Below are positions 1 to 6,923 of a DNA stretch of 38,535 nt, piece after piece (positions within the stretch are counted from its first letter, which is position 1; each line of letters begins with the position of its first letter). The translations under genes were made by a program, and so were the position numbers. Source of the DNA: a virus. The notes beneath the pieces are model-generated. The model searched no databases. It saw nothing but the letters and a program-made list of their open reading frames with translations, and had not been told where the DNA came from. Where the stretch lies: IMG/VR virus record IMGVR_UViG_3300020061_000014, positions 1-38,535 of that record. One strand, written 5' to 3'.

Positions 1-521
1 AACTTGGTGCCCGCTCCCGCCAGCGCCTTGGCACGGCTTGCCGCCAGTCCGGCATCGAGGCCGATGAACGCACCCGAGTTGGGATTGACGCCGTAGCCCT
101 GCAGCGCCCGCTTGCTCATGTCGGCAGCGCTGTCGAACGTCAGACCGACATCGGCCATCGCCCCGCCACGGTTCGCCGCCTTGCGCGCGTCCGTCGTGTA
201 GCCGCGAGCGAAGTCCATCTGCTCCTGCATCGCAGGCTTGTAGGTGCCCTCCCAGAAGTTGCGATCCGAGGTCGCGTAGTCGTTCCAGACCTTGCTGGTG
301 TCGAGCGCTTGGTCGGTGACCTTCCTGCCGAGATCGTCCAGTTCGTTGGCCTTGCCGACGCCCCAGTCGTACTGCGCGTTGGCGCGGTTGTCGTAGGTCG
401 CACCGCGCGTCTGCTGCGCGCCACGGTACGGCCCGAGGTCCGCAGGGTTGCCGAGCGACGATGACCCGCCTGACAGCGAGTTCCAGTTGGTCGCGTATTC
501 GGATGGGTTGAGGACGGCCAT
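1..521 (-). CDS. Virion-associated protein, partial (C-terminus outside window)
   Basis: This open frame starts at an ATG (521-519, minus strand) and stays open to the left edge, giving about 173 residues that begin MAVLNPSEYATNWNSLSGG. It is rich in Ala, Gly, Asp, Asn and Arg. A central part contains YDNRANAQYDWGVGKANELD and a later part FARGYTTDARKAANRGG, which look helical and hydrophilic. There is no signal peptide or membrane segment. It is the most downstream gene seen in the leftward structural block, after the tail genes, where podoviruses often place internal or ejection proteins. I do not recognise a family with certainty; a virion structural or internal protein is inferred from position and composition. 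Confidence 0.7.
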   Translation of the reverse strand, partial: MAVLNPSEYATNWNSLSGGSSSLGNPADLGPYRGAQQTRGATYDNRANAQYDWGVGKANELDDLGRKVTDQALDTSKVWNDYATSDRNFWEGTYKPAMQEQMDFARGYTTDARKAANRGGAMADVGLTFDSAADMSKRALQGYGVNPNSGAFIGLDAGLAASRAKALAGAGTK

Positions 522-531
522 AGGTCACCCC

Positions 532-726
532 TTACGGATGGGTGAAGCGGTAGATCGCTTCGTTCACACCCTTCTGGGCAGCGGTCTGACCCGCCACGAG
601 GTTAACGCTCATGCGCGTGCCTTGGGTGATTTCGATGTTCTGCTTGATCGCCAGCACCGCCTGCAGCAGGGACTGGTTGTCCTTGGCCGGCTCGGGGATC
701 GATGGAGCAGTGAGGGTCATAGCCAT
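532..726 (-). CDS. Small hypothetical protein in tail-gene block
   Basis: A 64-residue protein, MAMTLTAPSIPEPAKDNQSL at its start, with no cysteine and no membrane segment. Its start codon shares a base with the stop of the 582-residue tail protein upstream (TGATG overlap), so translation is probably coupled. A GAGG about eight bases upstream of the ATG can act as Shine-Dalgarno. The gene ends 10 bases before the next start. No family is recognised; context suggests a minor tail or virion component. Confidence 0.7.
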   Translation of the reverse strand: MAMTLTAPSIPEPAKDNQSLLQAVLAIKQNIEITQGTRMSVNLVAGQTAAQKGVNEAIYRFTHP

Positions 727-2474
727 CAGACTTGCCTCAGTTCGTGAGCAGACGACGCGATCTGCATGTTGAAGACCATGTTCTGACCTTCTAGCTCAAA
801 CTGCATCGTCTGGTAACGCTGTCCAGAGGGCAGCCTGAACATCTTGCCCGATGGCGGCAGGGGCTGGCTGTAGCGCAAAGCGCCGTCAGCGTACATCCGG
901 AAGATCGTCGGCCCATCGGCAGGCGGCCCGTTGGGCGGTGCGTAGAACACCTTGGCGGCGGCGTAATTCTCTGCGTAGTTGAGCTCGAAGACCTTGGAGC
1001 GCCAGACGTAGGACCGGCGCGGTGCGTAGGTGCGGCGATCGACGTGGTAGATGCGGTTGTTGCGCAGCACCATCGTCTCGCCCGTGAAGAGGTCGAGCAG
1101 GACGTTGTAGGTCGGATGTTCCGACGTGATCGTCATATAGCCGAGCCGCTGATCCGACAGCGAGATGTGCATCCCCACTTCGGTGCCGAGGAAATTCTCC
1201 ATTTGAACGAAGTCGTCGAACGTATCCCACGCGTCCTCGGTCGGCGGCGGGTCGGTCTGGAACACGCCCTCGACCGCCCCTGAGAAGGCGTAGTAGCCGT
1301 TCATAAAGTAGGTCGCCGCGATGGTCTGCAGGTTGGCCAGCCTGAGCCACTCGTCCTTGCGGATGATGTCGTAGGTGAGGTTCACACCGCCGCCCGGGCC
1401 AATCAGGATCAGCCCGTTGTTCGACGTGTAGAGCACGCCGTTGGGCGTACTGACGATCGATTGCTTGGAAGTGCAGGGCTCAAGCGGCTGGACCTGCCGG
1501 AGCGCGATCACGGACGGGTGAATGCCCGAGGCGACGTACGGCTGTCCAGAAGGAAGCACCATCAAGTTCTGGTCGATCGTACCACAGCCGACGATGGGTG
1601 CCTCGATGGTCTGCATGTAGGCGACCGGCCACGCGTGCGGGCGGTACGGTTCGCAGAACCAAATCTCATTGTCCTTCCAACCAGCGATCATGCCGTTGGG
1701 CATCGAGATCAGGCCGACCAGATCGACCGGTGGGCCGGACCAGTTCTCGGACTGCAGCTGCTCAGCCGAAGCCACCTGAGCCGGCGTCTTGGTGTCGGCA
1801 TAGATCAGCGTCGCGATGGGAATTTCATCAACGAAGAAGAAGCCCGCTTCGCCCGAGAGACCCACCTCGGTGCGATAGATGCGCGTGAACGCCAGCAACC
1901 TATCGGTCGTGTCAGCCAGTGTCGGCGCGGTGAAGGTGAGGTTCCACGTGGCATTGACGTTGCCCACGACCACCGTCGGCGGGCTGGGCTGGCCCTCTTC
2001 GCCAAGGGACGAGACCCAGGTGTAGACGTAGCCGCGCGTGACCGTGGGGGCAGTACCACCGACCGGCGTCACACCGGGTGGTATCGCCGGGCGCGGGATG
2101 CCGAGGATCAGCGGTGGGTCGCCAGCAGCGACGCGTGTCTTGGTGGTGTAGCCGGGCGGGCCCTGGCGGTTGGCCCAGTAGAACCTGTCAGCGTTCGTGA
2201 CCGGCGAGCGCACGACCGACGTCTCGGGGTCGGTGAACTCGAGCCAGTAGCTGTCTGACATATTGTCAATGCCAGGATTTTCTTTGGGGATGCGGAAGGC
2301 GTAGCGCGCCTCCGGATCAGCAAGCACATGGATCTCAACGTCGGCAGCGAGCGGCTCAAGCCGACCCGATTGAAGGAACGCATCCTGAGAATAGGCGGCG
2401 TTTTCCTGCGGCAACAGACGTTCGTCGATCGCCGGGATTTGCCCTCCGAACTTGTCGAACTTGAGCGCACCCAT
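726..2474 (-). CDS. Tail tube/nozzle-type structural protein
   Basis: A 582-residue protein in the tail part of the structural operon. The N-terminus (MGALKFDKFGGQIPAIDERL, then NAAYSQDAFLQSGRLEPL) is the style of podoviral tail nozzle proteins, in which an early segment introduces a long beta-rich protein. The body is beta-rich, with a fibronectin-like stretch around residues 140-215 (RGYVYTWVSSLGEEGQPSPP followed by a predicted beta sandwich). No catalytic motif, signal peptide or membrane helix is seen. A family A palindrome (2476-2490) lies directly before the ATG and its GGGGG run is the only Shine-Dalgarno-like sequence. The structural role is well supported by position; the exact tail component is inferred. 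Confidence 0.75.
   Translation of the reverse strand: MGALKFDKFGGQIPAIDERLLPQENAAYSQDAFLQSGRLEPLAADVEIHVLADPEARYAFRIPKENPGIDNMSDSYWLEFTDPETSVVRSPVTNADRFYWANRQGPPGYTTKTRVAAGDPPLILGIPRPAIPPGVTPVGGTAPTVTRGYVYTWVSSLGEEGQPSPPTVVVGNVNATWNLTFTAPTLADTTDRLLAFTRIYRTEVGLSGEAGFFFVDEIPIATLIYADTKTPAQVASAEQLQSENWSGPPVDLVGLISMPNGMIAGWKDNEIWFCEPYRPHAWPVAYMQTIEAPIVGCGTIDQNLMVLPSGQPYVASGIHPSVIALRQVQPLEPCTSKQSIVSTPNGVLYTSNNGLILIGPGGGVNLTYDIIRKDEWLRLANLQTIAATYFMNGYYAFSGAVEGVFQTDPPPTEDAWDTFDDFVQMENFLGTEVGMHISLSDQRLGYMTITSEHPTYNVLLDLFTGETMVLRNNRIYHVDRRTYAPRRSYVWRSKVFELNYAENYAAAKVFYAPPNGPPADGPTIFRMYADGALRYSQPLPPSGKMFRLPSGQRYQTMQFELEGQNMVFNMQIASSAHELRQV
2255..2269. repeat. Family B-like sequence inside the tail gene
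   Basis: CTGACATATTGTCAA in coding sequence, one arm base off; likely chance. Confidence 0.3.
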
Positions 2475-2475
2475 C

Positions 2476-2490
2476 TAACCCCCGGGGTTA
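2476..2490. repeat. Family A palindrome (leader of tail gene)
   Basis: TAACCCCCGGGGTTA, one base before the ATG of the leftward 582-residue gene and overlapping the end of the upstream gene. Its G run is the only Shine-Dalgarno-like sequence there. Confidence 0.85.
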
Positions 2491-3171
2491 CGGAAGCGGC
2501 TTGGGATCGGGCTCACCCGCATCGGGCGGGGGAGTGTTGGCCGCACCGAGGTTGTCCATGCCGGCCTGAGCATGCTCCTCAGTCGGCGGCTTGGACGCGA
2601 CCTGCGTCTGCACCGTGTCCTCAGGCGCAACCGGTGCCGGTGTGCGCGCACCCGGTGGCATGAAGCGCGGGCTCTGGTCGACGGCCGATGGGTTCACCAA
2701 CGGGTTGTTGGGGTCCATGGTCGCTGCCACTGCACGTGGGTTGGGCTGTTGCATGCCGGGGCCCGGAGGCGGCAGATCGGCCACCTGCGCCTTGATCGCC
2801 TCGGCGTTCTTCTCGAGCTCGCTCCTGAGGTTGGCGTCCGCCTCAGCGCGTTCCTCGCCTTCGCCCAGTTCCTCTTCGATACGCGCCTTCTGCGCCTCCT
2901 CGAACTTGGCCGCGTTCGACGCTGCCACCTCGGCACCACGGGCCCGCTCGCGGTCCATGCGTTCGCCGAAGCTCGGACGTTCGCGCTGGACGCGCTGGCG
3001 ATCCTGGTTGAGGTCGGCCGCACGGTCGAGCGACCGCGGACCTTCCTTGGGCGGAGCGATCGGGTCGACAAACTTGGTCGGCTCAGTTGCCGGCGTCAGC
3101 GCTGCTCCCGGCGCAATCGGCTCCGGAGGCGTCGGCGAGGGCGGGGTCGTGTTGGTCGGTTCGTCAGCCAT
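2488..3171 (-). CDS. Pro/Ala/Glu-rich hypothetical virion-operon protein
   Basis: A 227-residue low-complexity protein. The first 45 residues are Pro/Thr-rich and the last 70 Pro/Ala-rich. The middle (about residues 50-130) is highly charged and likely a long helix or coiled coil (for example NAAKFEEAQKARIEEELGEG). A good Shine-Dalgarno, GAGGAGG, lies upstream of the ATG. The stop lies inside the family A palindrome that leads the next gene. The composition resembles scaffold or assembly-chaperone proteins, but the gene sits among tail genes, so a tail-assembly role is equally possible. No family is recognised. Confidence 0.75.
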   Translation of the reverse strand: MADEPTNTTPPSPTPPEPIAPGAALTPATEPTKFVDPIAPPKEGPRSLDRAADLNQDRQRVQRERPSFGERMDRERARGAEVAASNAAKFEEAQKARIEEELGEGEERAEADANLRSELEKNAEAIKAQVADLPPPGPGMQQPNPRAVAATMDPNNPLVNPSAVDQSPRFMPPGARTPAPVAPEDTVQTQVASKPPTEEHAQAGMDNLGAANTPPPDAGEPDPKPLP

Positions 3172-3206
3172 TTCAAAGTCCTCCTCAAGGTTTAAGCAGG
3201 CTTACT

Positions 3207-3950
3207 CTACACGCCAGTGTTGATGATGTAATTCATGACGATGGTCGGCTGTACGATGGAAAATGCTGCCGTGCCGCCGCCGCCACTACCATTGAAACTA
3301 CCGGTGACACCAAGCGTTCCGCCAGCGCTGCCTGCCACGGTGACCGAGTGGGTGTGGCTCTCGGAGGCAACGAGCGTGCTGGCACCTTGATCGCCACGGC
3401 TCATCCAGCTGTCGGGACCTGCGGTCTGGCCCGACGCACTGACACTCAGGCCACCGAAGGTCGAGCCCGAGATACCGCCTGCCACGGTGACCGACACGCC
3501 GGCTGAGTTGGCTGCCACGCCCAGCTGCGCGCCCAGCACCGTACCGCCCGGCAGGTTGCCTCGATTGGAGCCGCCCATGTCCGACTTACCGGCAACCACG
3601 ACGCCGCGCAGGTCCGGCACGCCGAAGGTCGTCACGCCATCACCAGCGCCGAAGTTCGTGCCGATGGCAGCGAACAGCAGGGCGTAGGTCGTGCGGTTCA
3701 GCAGCTGGCCGAAAGAGAGCAGCCAGCCGGTGGGAGCCGCGCTGCCGCCGTAAGGCAGGCAAACGCCGAGCGGCAGCAGCTGGGCCAGCGGGATCTCTGT
3801 CATCACCCCGGGACCCGCCGCCAGCCGGCCGATCACCGAAGGTCCGTTGGTCGCGAGCACCTCGTGGTCGGCATTCCAGTTCGACGGCCTCAGCCGTGTG
3901 CTGTCGGGACCGTCAGCCTTGGCACTGGTGAAGGCGTGTTTGACCTGCAT
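3207..3950 (-). CDS. Tail fibre protein with phage tail collar domain
   Basis: A 247-residue protein. The start was set at the ATG at 3950, because the residues from there (MQVKHAFTSAKADGPDSTRL, then RPSNWNADHE) form a characteristic N-terminal module of alphaproteobacterial phage fibres and the upstream gene ends at 3952. Residues about 62-117 match the phage tail collar domain: a Gly-x-Pro-x-GW turn (GGSAAPTGWLLSFGQ), a Tyr-x-x-Leu-x-x-x-Ile-Gly segment, then FGVPDLRG. The C-terminal 120 residues are a Gly/Ser/Thr-rich beta repeat that ends with a hydrophobic motif (TIVMNYIINTGV), typical of trimeric collar fibres. It likely contributes to host recognition or attachment of side fibres. Confidence 0.88.
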   Translation of the reverse strand: MQVKHAFTSAKADGPDSTRLRPSNWNADHEVLATNGPSVIGRLAAGPGVMTEIPLAQLLPLGVCLPYGGSAAPTGWLLSFGQLLNRTTYALLFAAIGTNFGAGDGVTTFGVPDLRGVVVAGKSDMGGSNRGNLPGGTVLGAQLGVAANSAGVSVTVAGGISGSTFGGLSVSASGQTAGPDSWMSRGDQGASTLVASESHTHSVTVAGSAGGTLGVTGSFNGSGGGGTAAFSIVQPTIVMNYIINTGV

Positions 3951-3951
3951 C

Positions 3952-4590
3952 TCAAGCCCACGGTTTGCGAGTGACGGTCGACCAGCCCTGCGGATAGGCC
4001 CAGTTCTGACCGTTGAAGATGTTGGCGTGACCGTCGTTGGCTCGCGCCTCACCGCAGCCCGAGATGTACGCGCGCTGGTTCACCTGGGCGAGCATCGGGT
4101 TAGAGTAGGGTTTCTGCGGCTCCAGCATGAGCCGGGCGATGATGCCGCGACCGATCGTGTCGGCGTACTTCTCGACGATCCAGTCATCGATGATGGGATA
4201 GCCGGTGTCGACATCGAACGGCGTGTAGGTCCGCTTGGCGACGATCGCTGCCCAGTTCGCCGCCGTGTTGGGCGGGTAGTAGAGCGTGAGGATACCGGGC
4301 ACCCGCATGGCGATGCCGCTACGCGGCCAGTACTTCGCCCCCTCGTTCGCCGTGTCGTAGACGAAGATCAGCCGGTTCACCTTGCCGTTCGTCGGCGTCA
4401 GCGTGTAGCTCACGACGTTGGGCAGCACCGCGACCGGCAGGGTCTCCTGCCAGATGTTGGTTTTCTGAGTGAAGTCGTCCATCACCCGAAAGAGCTCTTG
4501 GTTGATCGTCGCCTGCGCGACCGACGGCAAGTCCTTGCGCACGTCAGCGTAGATGCGGTCGAACACCGAAGGATGGATCGGGGGAGCCAT
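3952..4590 (-). CDS. Probable neck/tail adaptor protein
   Basis: A 212-residue soluble protein. It starts at ATG 4590 within a TAATG overlap with the stop of the previous gene. The early part (NQELFRVMDDFTQKTNIWQE) is helical, followed by beta strands (SYTLTPTNGKVNRLIFVYD) and a late helical segment (ARLMLEPQKPYSN). This helix-beta-helix pattern is common in podoviral proteins at the head-tail or tail-tube junction, and the gene lies between another adaptor candidate and the collar fibre. No enzyme motif is visible. Assignment is from pattern memory and position. Confidence 0.8.
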   Translation of the reverse strand: MAPPIHPSVFDRIYADVRKDLPSVAQATINQELFRVMDDFTQKTNIWQETLPVAVLPNVVSYTLTPTNGKVNRLIFVYDTANEGAKYWPRSGIAMRVPGILTLYYPPNTAANWAAIVAKRTYTPFDVDTGYPIIDDWIVEKYADTIGRGIIARLMLEPQKPYSNPMLAQVNQRAYISGCGEARANDGHANIFNGQNWAYPQGWSTVTRKPWA

Positions 4591-5063
4591 TACGCCACCG
4601 CCACAAGCGAAGAGGTGAACTTGCCGAGGAAGGCCGAGGCCCGCGCGTCCTGCTCGCCCTCATCGTCGCGCAGCTGCGTCATGCCGACGACGTAGTAGAC
4701 CAGCGACGGGATGAACTGCTGCTCGATGGGGATCGCGTTGTCGAACTGACCGACCGTGTACTGCGGCACCGTGAAGTACTGCGACAGGAAGATGTCGGGC
4801 CTGATCCTGAACATCTCGAGCAGGCCCATGTTGAGGTTCATCATCAAGCTGTCGTCGGAATAGCGATACTCGCTGCCCAGCAGCGACACGTCCTGCAGGA
4901 GAGTTCTCACTTGAGCGATGATGCCGCCGATCTGGGAGAAGTCCTGCGTCGTGCTGTTGTAGGTGCCGACAACCCACGCCGACCCGTTCCACACGTAGAC
5001 CGCCCCCGTGGGAGCGGTCCAAATCTGGTAGAGAACCGGGTCAAGTGGGAAGTCGAAATCCAT
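4590..5063 (-). CDS. Probable head-tail adaptor protein
   Basis: A 157-residue protein. After a short N-terminal beta segment with a Trp-rich motif (YVWNGSAWVVGTYN), residues about 50-155 are largely helical. They carry the pattern LLQD...YRYSDDSLMMNLNMGLLEMF, LRPD-like RIRPDIF, and YYVVGMTQLRDDEGEQDARA near the end. That pattern is typical of a phage adaptor family whose members form the ring below the portal. The start overlaps the preceding stop (TAATG). The N-terminal segment resembles the short GxVYxxNGxxW repeats of phage fibres, so the protein may be a fusion of a decoration segment with an adaptor. Function is inferred. Confidence 0.8.
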   Translation of the reverse strand: MDFDFPLDPVLYQIWTAPTGAVYVWNGSAWVVGTYNSTTQDFSQIGGIIAQVRTLLQDVSLLGSEYRYSDDSLMMNLNMGLLEMFRIRPDIFLSQYFTVPQYTVGQFDNAIPIEQQFIPSLVYYVVGMTQLRDDEGEQDARASAFLGKFTSSLVAVA

Positions 5064-5269
5064 TACTGCACCGTTTCCTTAGGCGTCTCAGTGACGCCGT
5101 TACCCTGACCGGGGTTCTGCATCCCCATCCGCGCCTCTGCCATCTGCTGCCCGACTTGGCTCTTGATGCCGTCGATCAGATCGCCGACCTGCTTGTAGGG
5201 ATGCTCAGCCAGCAGCTGCAGGATACGACCGACCCATTCTTGCGGCAGGTTCAACTTGAAATTTTCCAT
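5063..5269 (-). CDS. Small helical hypothetical protein
   Basis: A 68-residue protein starting MENFKLNLPQEWVGRILQLL. The first 45 residues are predicted amphipathic helices; the C-terminal third is polar and Gln/Gly-rich. The Shine-Dalgarno GGGAG is part of the family A palindrome at 5274-5288, about seven bases before the ATG. Its stop overlaps the next start (TAATG). Small proteins of this kind occur in many phage structural operons, but no function is known to me. Confidence 0.75.
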   Translation of the reverse strand: MENFKLNLPQEWVGRILQLLAEHPYKQVGDLIDGIKSQVGQQMAEARMGMQNPGQGNGVTETPKETVQ

Positions 5270-5273
5270 AGTC

Positions 5274-5288
5274 TAACTCCCGGGGTTA
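5274..5288. repeat. Family A palindrome (stop plus Shine-Dalgarno)
   Basis: TAACTCCCGGGGTTA. On the minus strand it gives the TAA stop of the 94-residue gene and, as GGGAG, the Shine-Dalgarno of the 68-residue gene. Confidence 0.85.
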
Positions 5289-5570
5289 GGCACCTCGTGC
5301 CAGCCGCTCGATCTTCTCTCGGTTGGTTGCCATGAAGGTCACGAGGTCGCCGTTGATCTGCAGGAATGTATCGTTGAAAGCCTGCCCCTGGCCAGCCTCG
5401 ACCTTGAAATCGGGGTTGTCCTCAAGAGTAGGGTTCTGGCCGTCGCCATGGATCTGACCGACCCACGCCGCCAGATCGCGCATCTTGTCGGCAACCGACT
5501 GCAGTTCGCCCATCACCTCGGCCAGCTGCATGCCGCCGACCGACTTTTGATCGTAACCGATGTAAGCCAT
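5286..5570 (-). CDS. Small hypothetical protein
   Basis: A 94-residue acidic helical protein (GGMQLAEVMGELQSVADKMR, later NGDLVTFMATNREKIERLAR) with no cysteine and no membrane segment. GGGAG six bases upstream of the ATG is a clear Shine-Dalgarno. The TAA stop is the first three bases (minus strand) of the family A palindrome at 5274-5288. It lies between the fibre genes and the adaptor genes; a structural or assembly role is inferred only from position. Confidence 0.75.
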   Translation of the reverse strand: MAYIGYDQKSVGGMQLAEVMGELQSVADKMRDLAAWVGQIHGDGQNPTLEDNPDFKVEAGQGQAFNDTFLQINGDLVTFMATNREKIERLARGA

Positions 5571-5571
5571 C

Positions 5572-5826
5572 TCAAACTCCCATTCTCAGGTTGATCGCTG
5601 CCAGCTGCGCTTCGGTCGTGCCCTTCCGATCGAACGCGCGGGCCCGCCGCTCGATCAGTCCCTCGCGCCCCGCCTTGCTGTAGAAGTCGGCCGGCAGGAA
5701 CTGGTTGGTGAGGAAGGCGACGAGCTCCGGGTTGTCAGTCGGCAACTCCTCGTCGTAGCCCTCCATCTTGTCGAACGCCGCCGCTTCGATCTTGCCGTGC
5801 GCGTTGCGCCTGACCCACATGTTCAT
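5572..5826 (-). CDS. Small fibre-associated hypothetical protein
   Basis: An 84-residue protein. The start is set at ATG 5826 because it overlaps the stop of the upstream fibre (ATGA overlap), whereas an upstream extension would run 120 bases into that gene. A second ATG lies two codons later. The motif EELPTDNPELVAFLTNQFLP, with Asp/Glu-rich residues before ELVAFL, is characteristic of small phage proteins encoded directly after a tail fibre, several of which are fibre assembly or accessory factors. That role is inferred here. Confidence 0.75.
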   Translation of the reverse strand: MNMWVRRNAHGKIEAAAFDKMEGYDEELPTDNPELVAFLTNQFLPADFYSKAGREGLIERRARAFDRKGTTEAQLAAINLRMGV

Positions 5827-6923
5827 GGTGAACCCCACAGAGAGACGACGCCGCTGGCGATGTTGCCCGTACCGAACAGAAGCTGAAGACCGCTGATGTT
5901 GGTCCCAGTCGTGTTGCGCATGCCGCTGCCAGTGACGGCAATCCAAGTAGTAGCGTCGCCGCTCAGGTGGTTCGCCACGAAGTCGTAAGACTTGACGCGC
6001 GTCGTATCCCGGATGTTGTTGAGCGTTGCTCGCCCACGAGCACCACCAAGGCTCGTATTGTTGACCCCTCGTGTAGATCGGGTATCGCTCAGCGCCCCTG
6101 CCACGGCCGAGCCCAGCGCAACGCTATTCATCACAACCGATGCACCCCCTCCCGCTATGTTGGTCTGCGACGCATCCGTGGTGAAAACGTAGTTGGCGCT
6201 CTGCAGTGTGCCACCACCATCATAGAACTTGAGGAACAACCCGGTGTCGTTGCTCACCGGCAGGAGGTCAAACCGCAATTCAAGATCGTTGATGTCAGCC
6301 GGGATGTTTTGGAGGTCGAGCGTCGCCTGAGGTGCAGCAATCACCGTGCGCGAGATCAGACGCCACGAACTGCCGGTGCCCGGCAACTGCTGCGCGCCCG
6401 AGATCGGGAACGCGACGAAGTTGCCCCACGCGTTCGACCACAACACGGTGCTTTGTGTTTGGATGTCAAAGACATCGGTGCCGTTGGCGTCGACGACCGC
6501 CTCGACCGTCACCGTTCCATAGGCGTTTGCCGCCCCTGTCGTCAGGGCAGGTGGCGTGGTCACAACGTCGACCGTGTTCTTGCGGATTTTGATCTGCCCA
6601 ACAAGACCGCTCGCCGAGCTATTAAACGTCGCGTTCGCGCAGATGCGCCACCGCCCAGCAGGCGGGGTGAAAGCCCCGGTCGTCGTGTTGTAGGCACCGG
6701 TCTGGTTGCCGCTGATGATCGTTGGAAACCTTGCCGAGAACCATGTGTTGATCACGGTTGGCGCGATCTGCGCCCCAGTGCCGAACCCATAAACGTCACC
6801 TTGCACGCCGCTCGATGGCGCAACCGGCACCCAGGACGTGTAGGTCGAGGAGTACTGATAGACGACGCCGTTCGGCGCGAAGAAGATTTGGCCGGCGACG
6901 GGCGTGGCGGGGAAGTCGATCAT
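5823..6923 (-). CDS. Tail fibre / appendage protein with C1q-like region
   Basis: A 366-residue beta-rich protein. It opens with a short fibre module (PATPVAGQIFFAPNGVVYQY, then a Trp) of the GxxYxxNGxxW type found at the base of many phage fibres. Residues about 55-175 look like a C1q/TNF-type jelly roll (FNTTTGAFTPPAGRWRICAN-like strand order, with AYNTTTGAFTPPAGRWRICA). The C-terminal half is a second Gly/Ser/Thr-rich beta domain. No hydrolase motif is seen. It is transcribed after the larger 642-residue fibre, whose stop overlaps its start (TGATG). Probably part of the adsorption apparatus. Confidence 0.8.
   Translation of the reverse strand: MIDFPATPVAGQIFFAPNGVVYQYSSTYTSWVPVAPSSGVQGDVYGFGTGAQIAPTVINTWFSARFPTIISGNQTGAYNTTTGAFTPPAGRWRICANATFNSSASGLVGQIKIRKNTVDVVTTPPALTTGAANAYGTVTVEAVVDANGTDVFDIQTQSTVLWSNAWGNFVAFPISGAQQLPGTGSSWRLISRTVIAAPQATLDLQNIPADINDLELRFDLLPVSNDTGLFLKFYDGGGTLQSANYVFTTDASQTNIAGGGASVVMNSVALGSAVAGALSDTRSTRGVNNTSLGGARGRATLNNIRDTTRVKSYDFVANHLSGDATTWIAVTGSGMRNTTGTNISGLQLLFGTGNIASGVVSLWGSP

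Noticed and set aside
1461-2258. Plus-strand frame of 265 residues over the tail nozzle-type gene
   Set aside because: Arg/Asp-rich shadow composition; no start signal.
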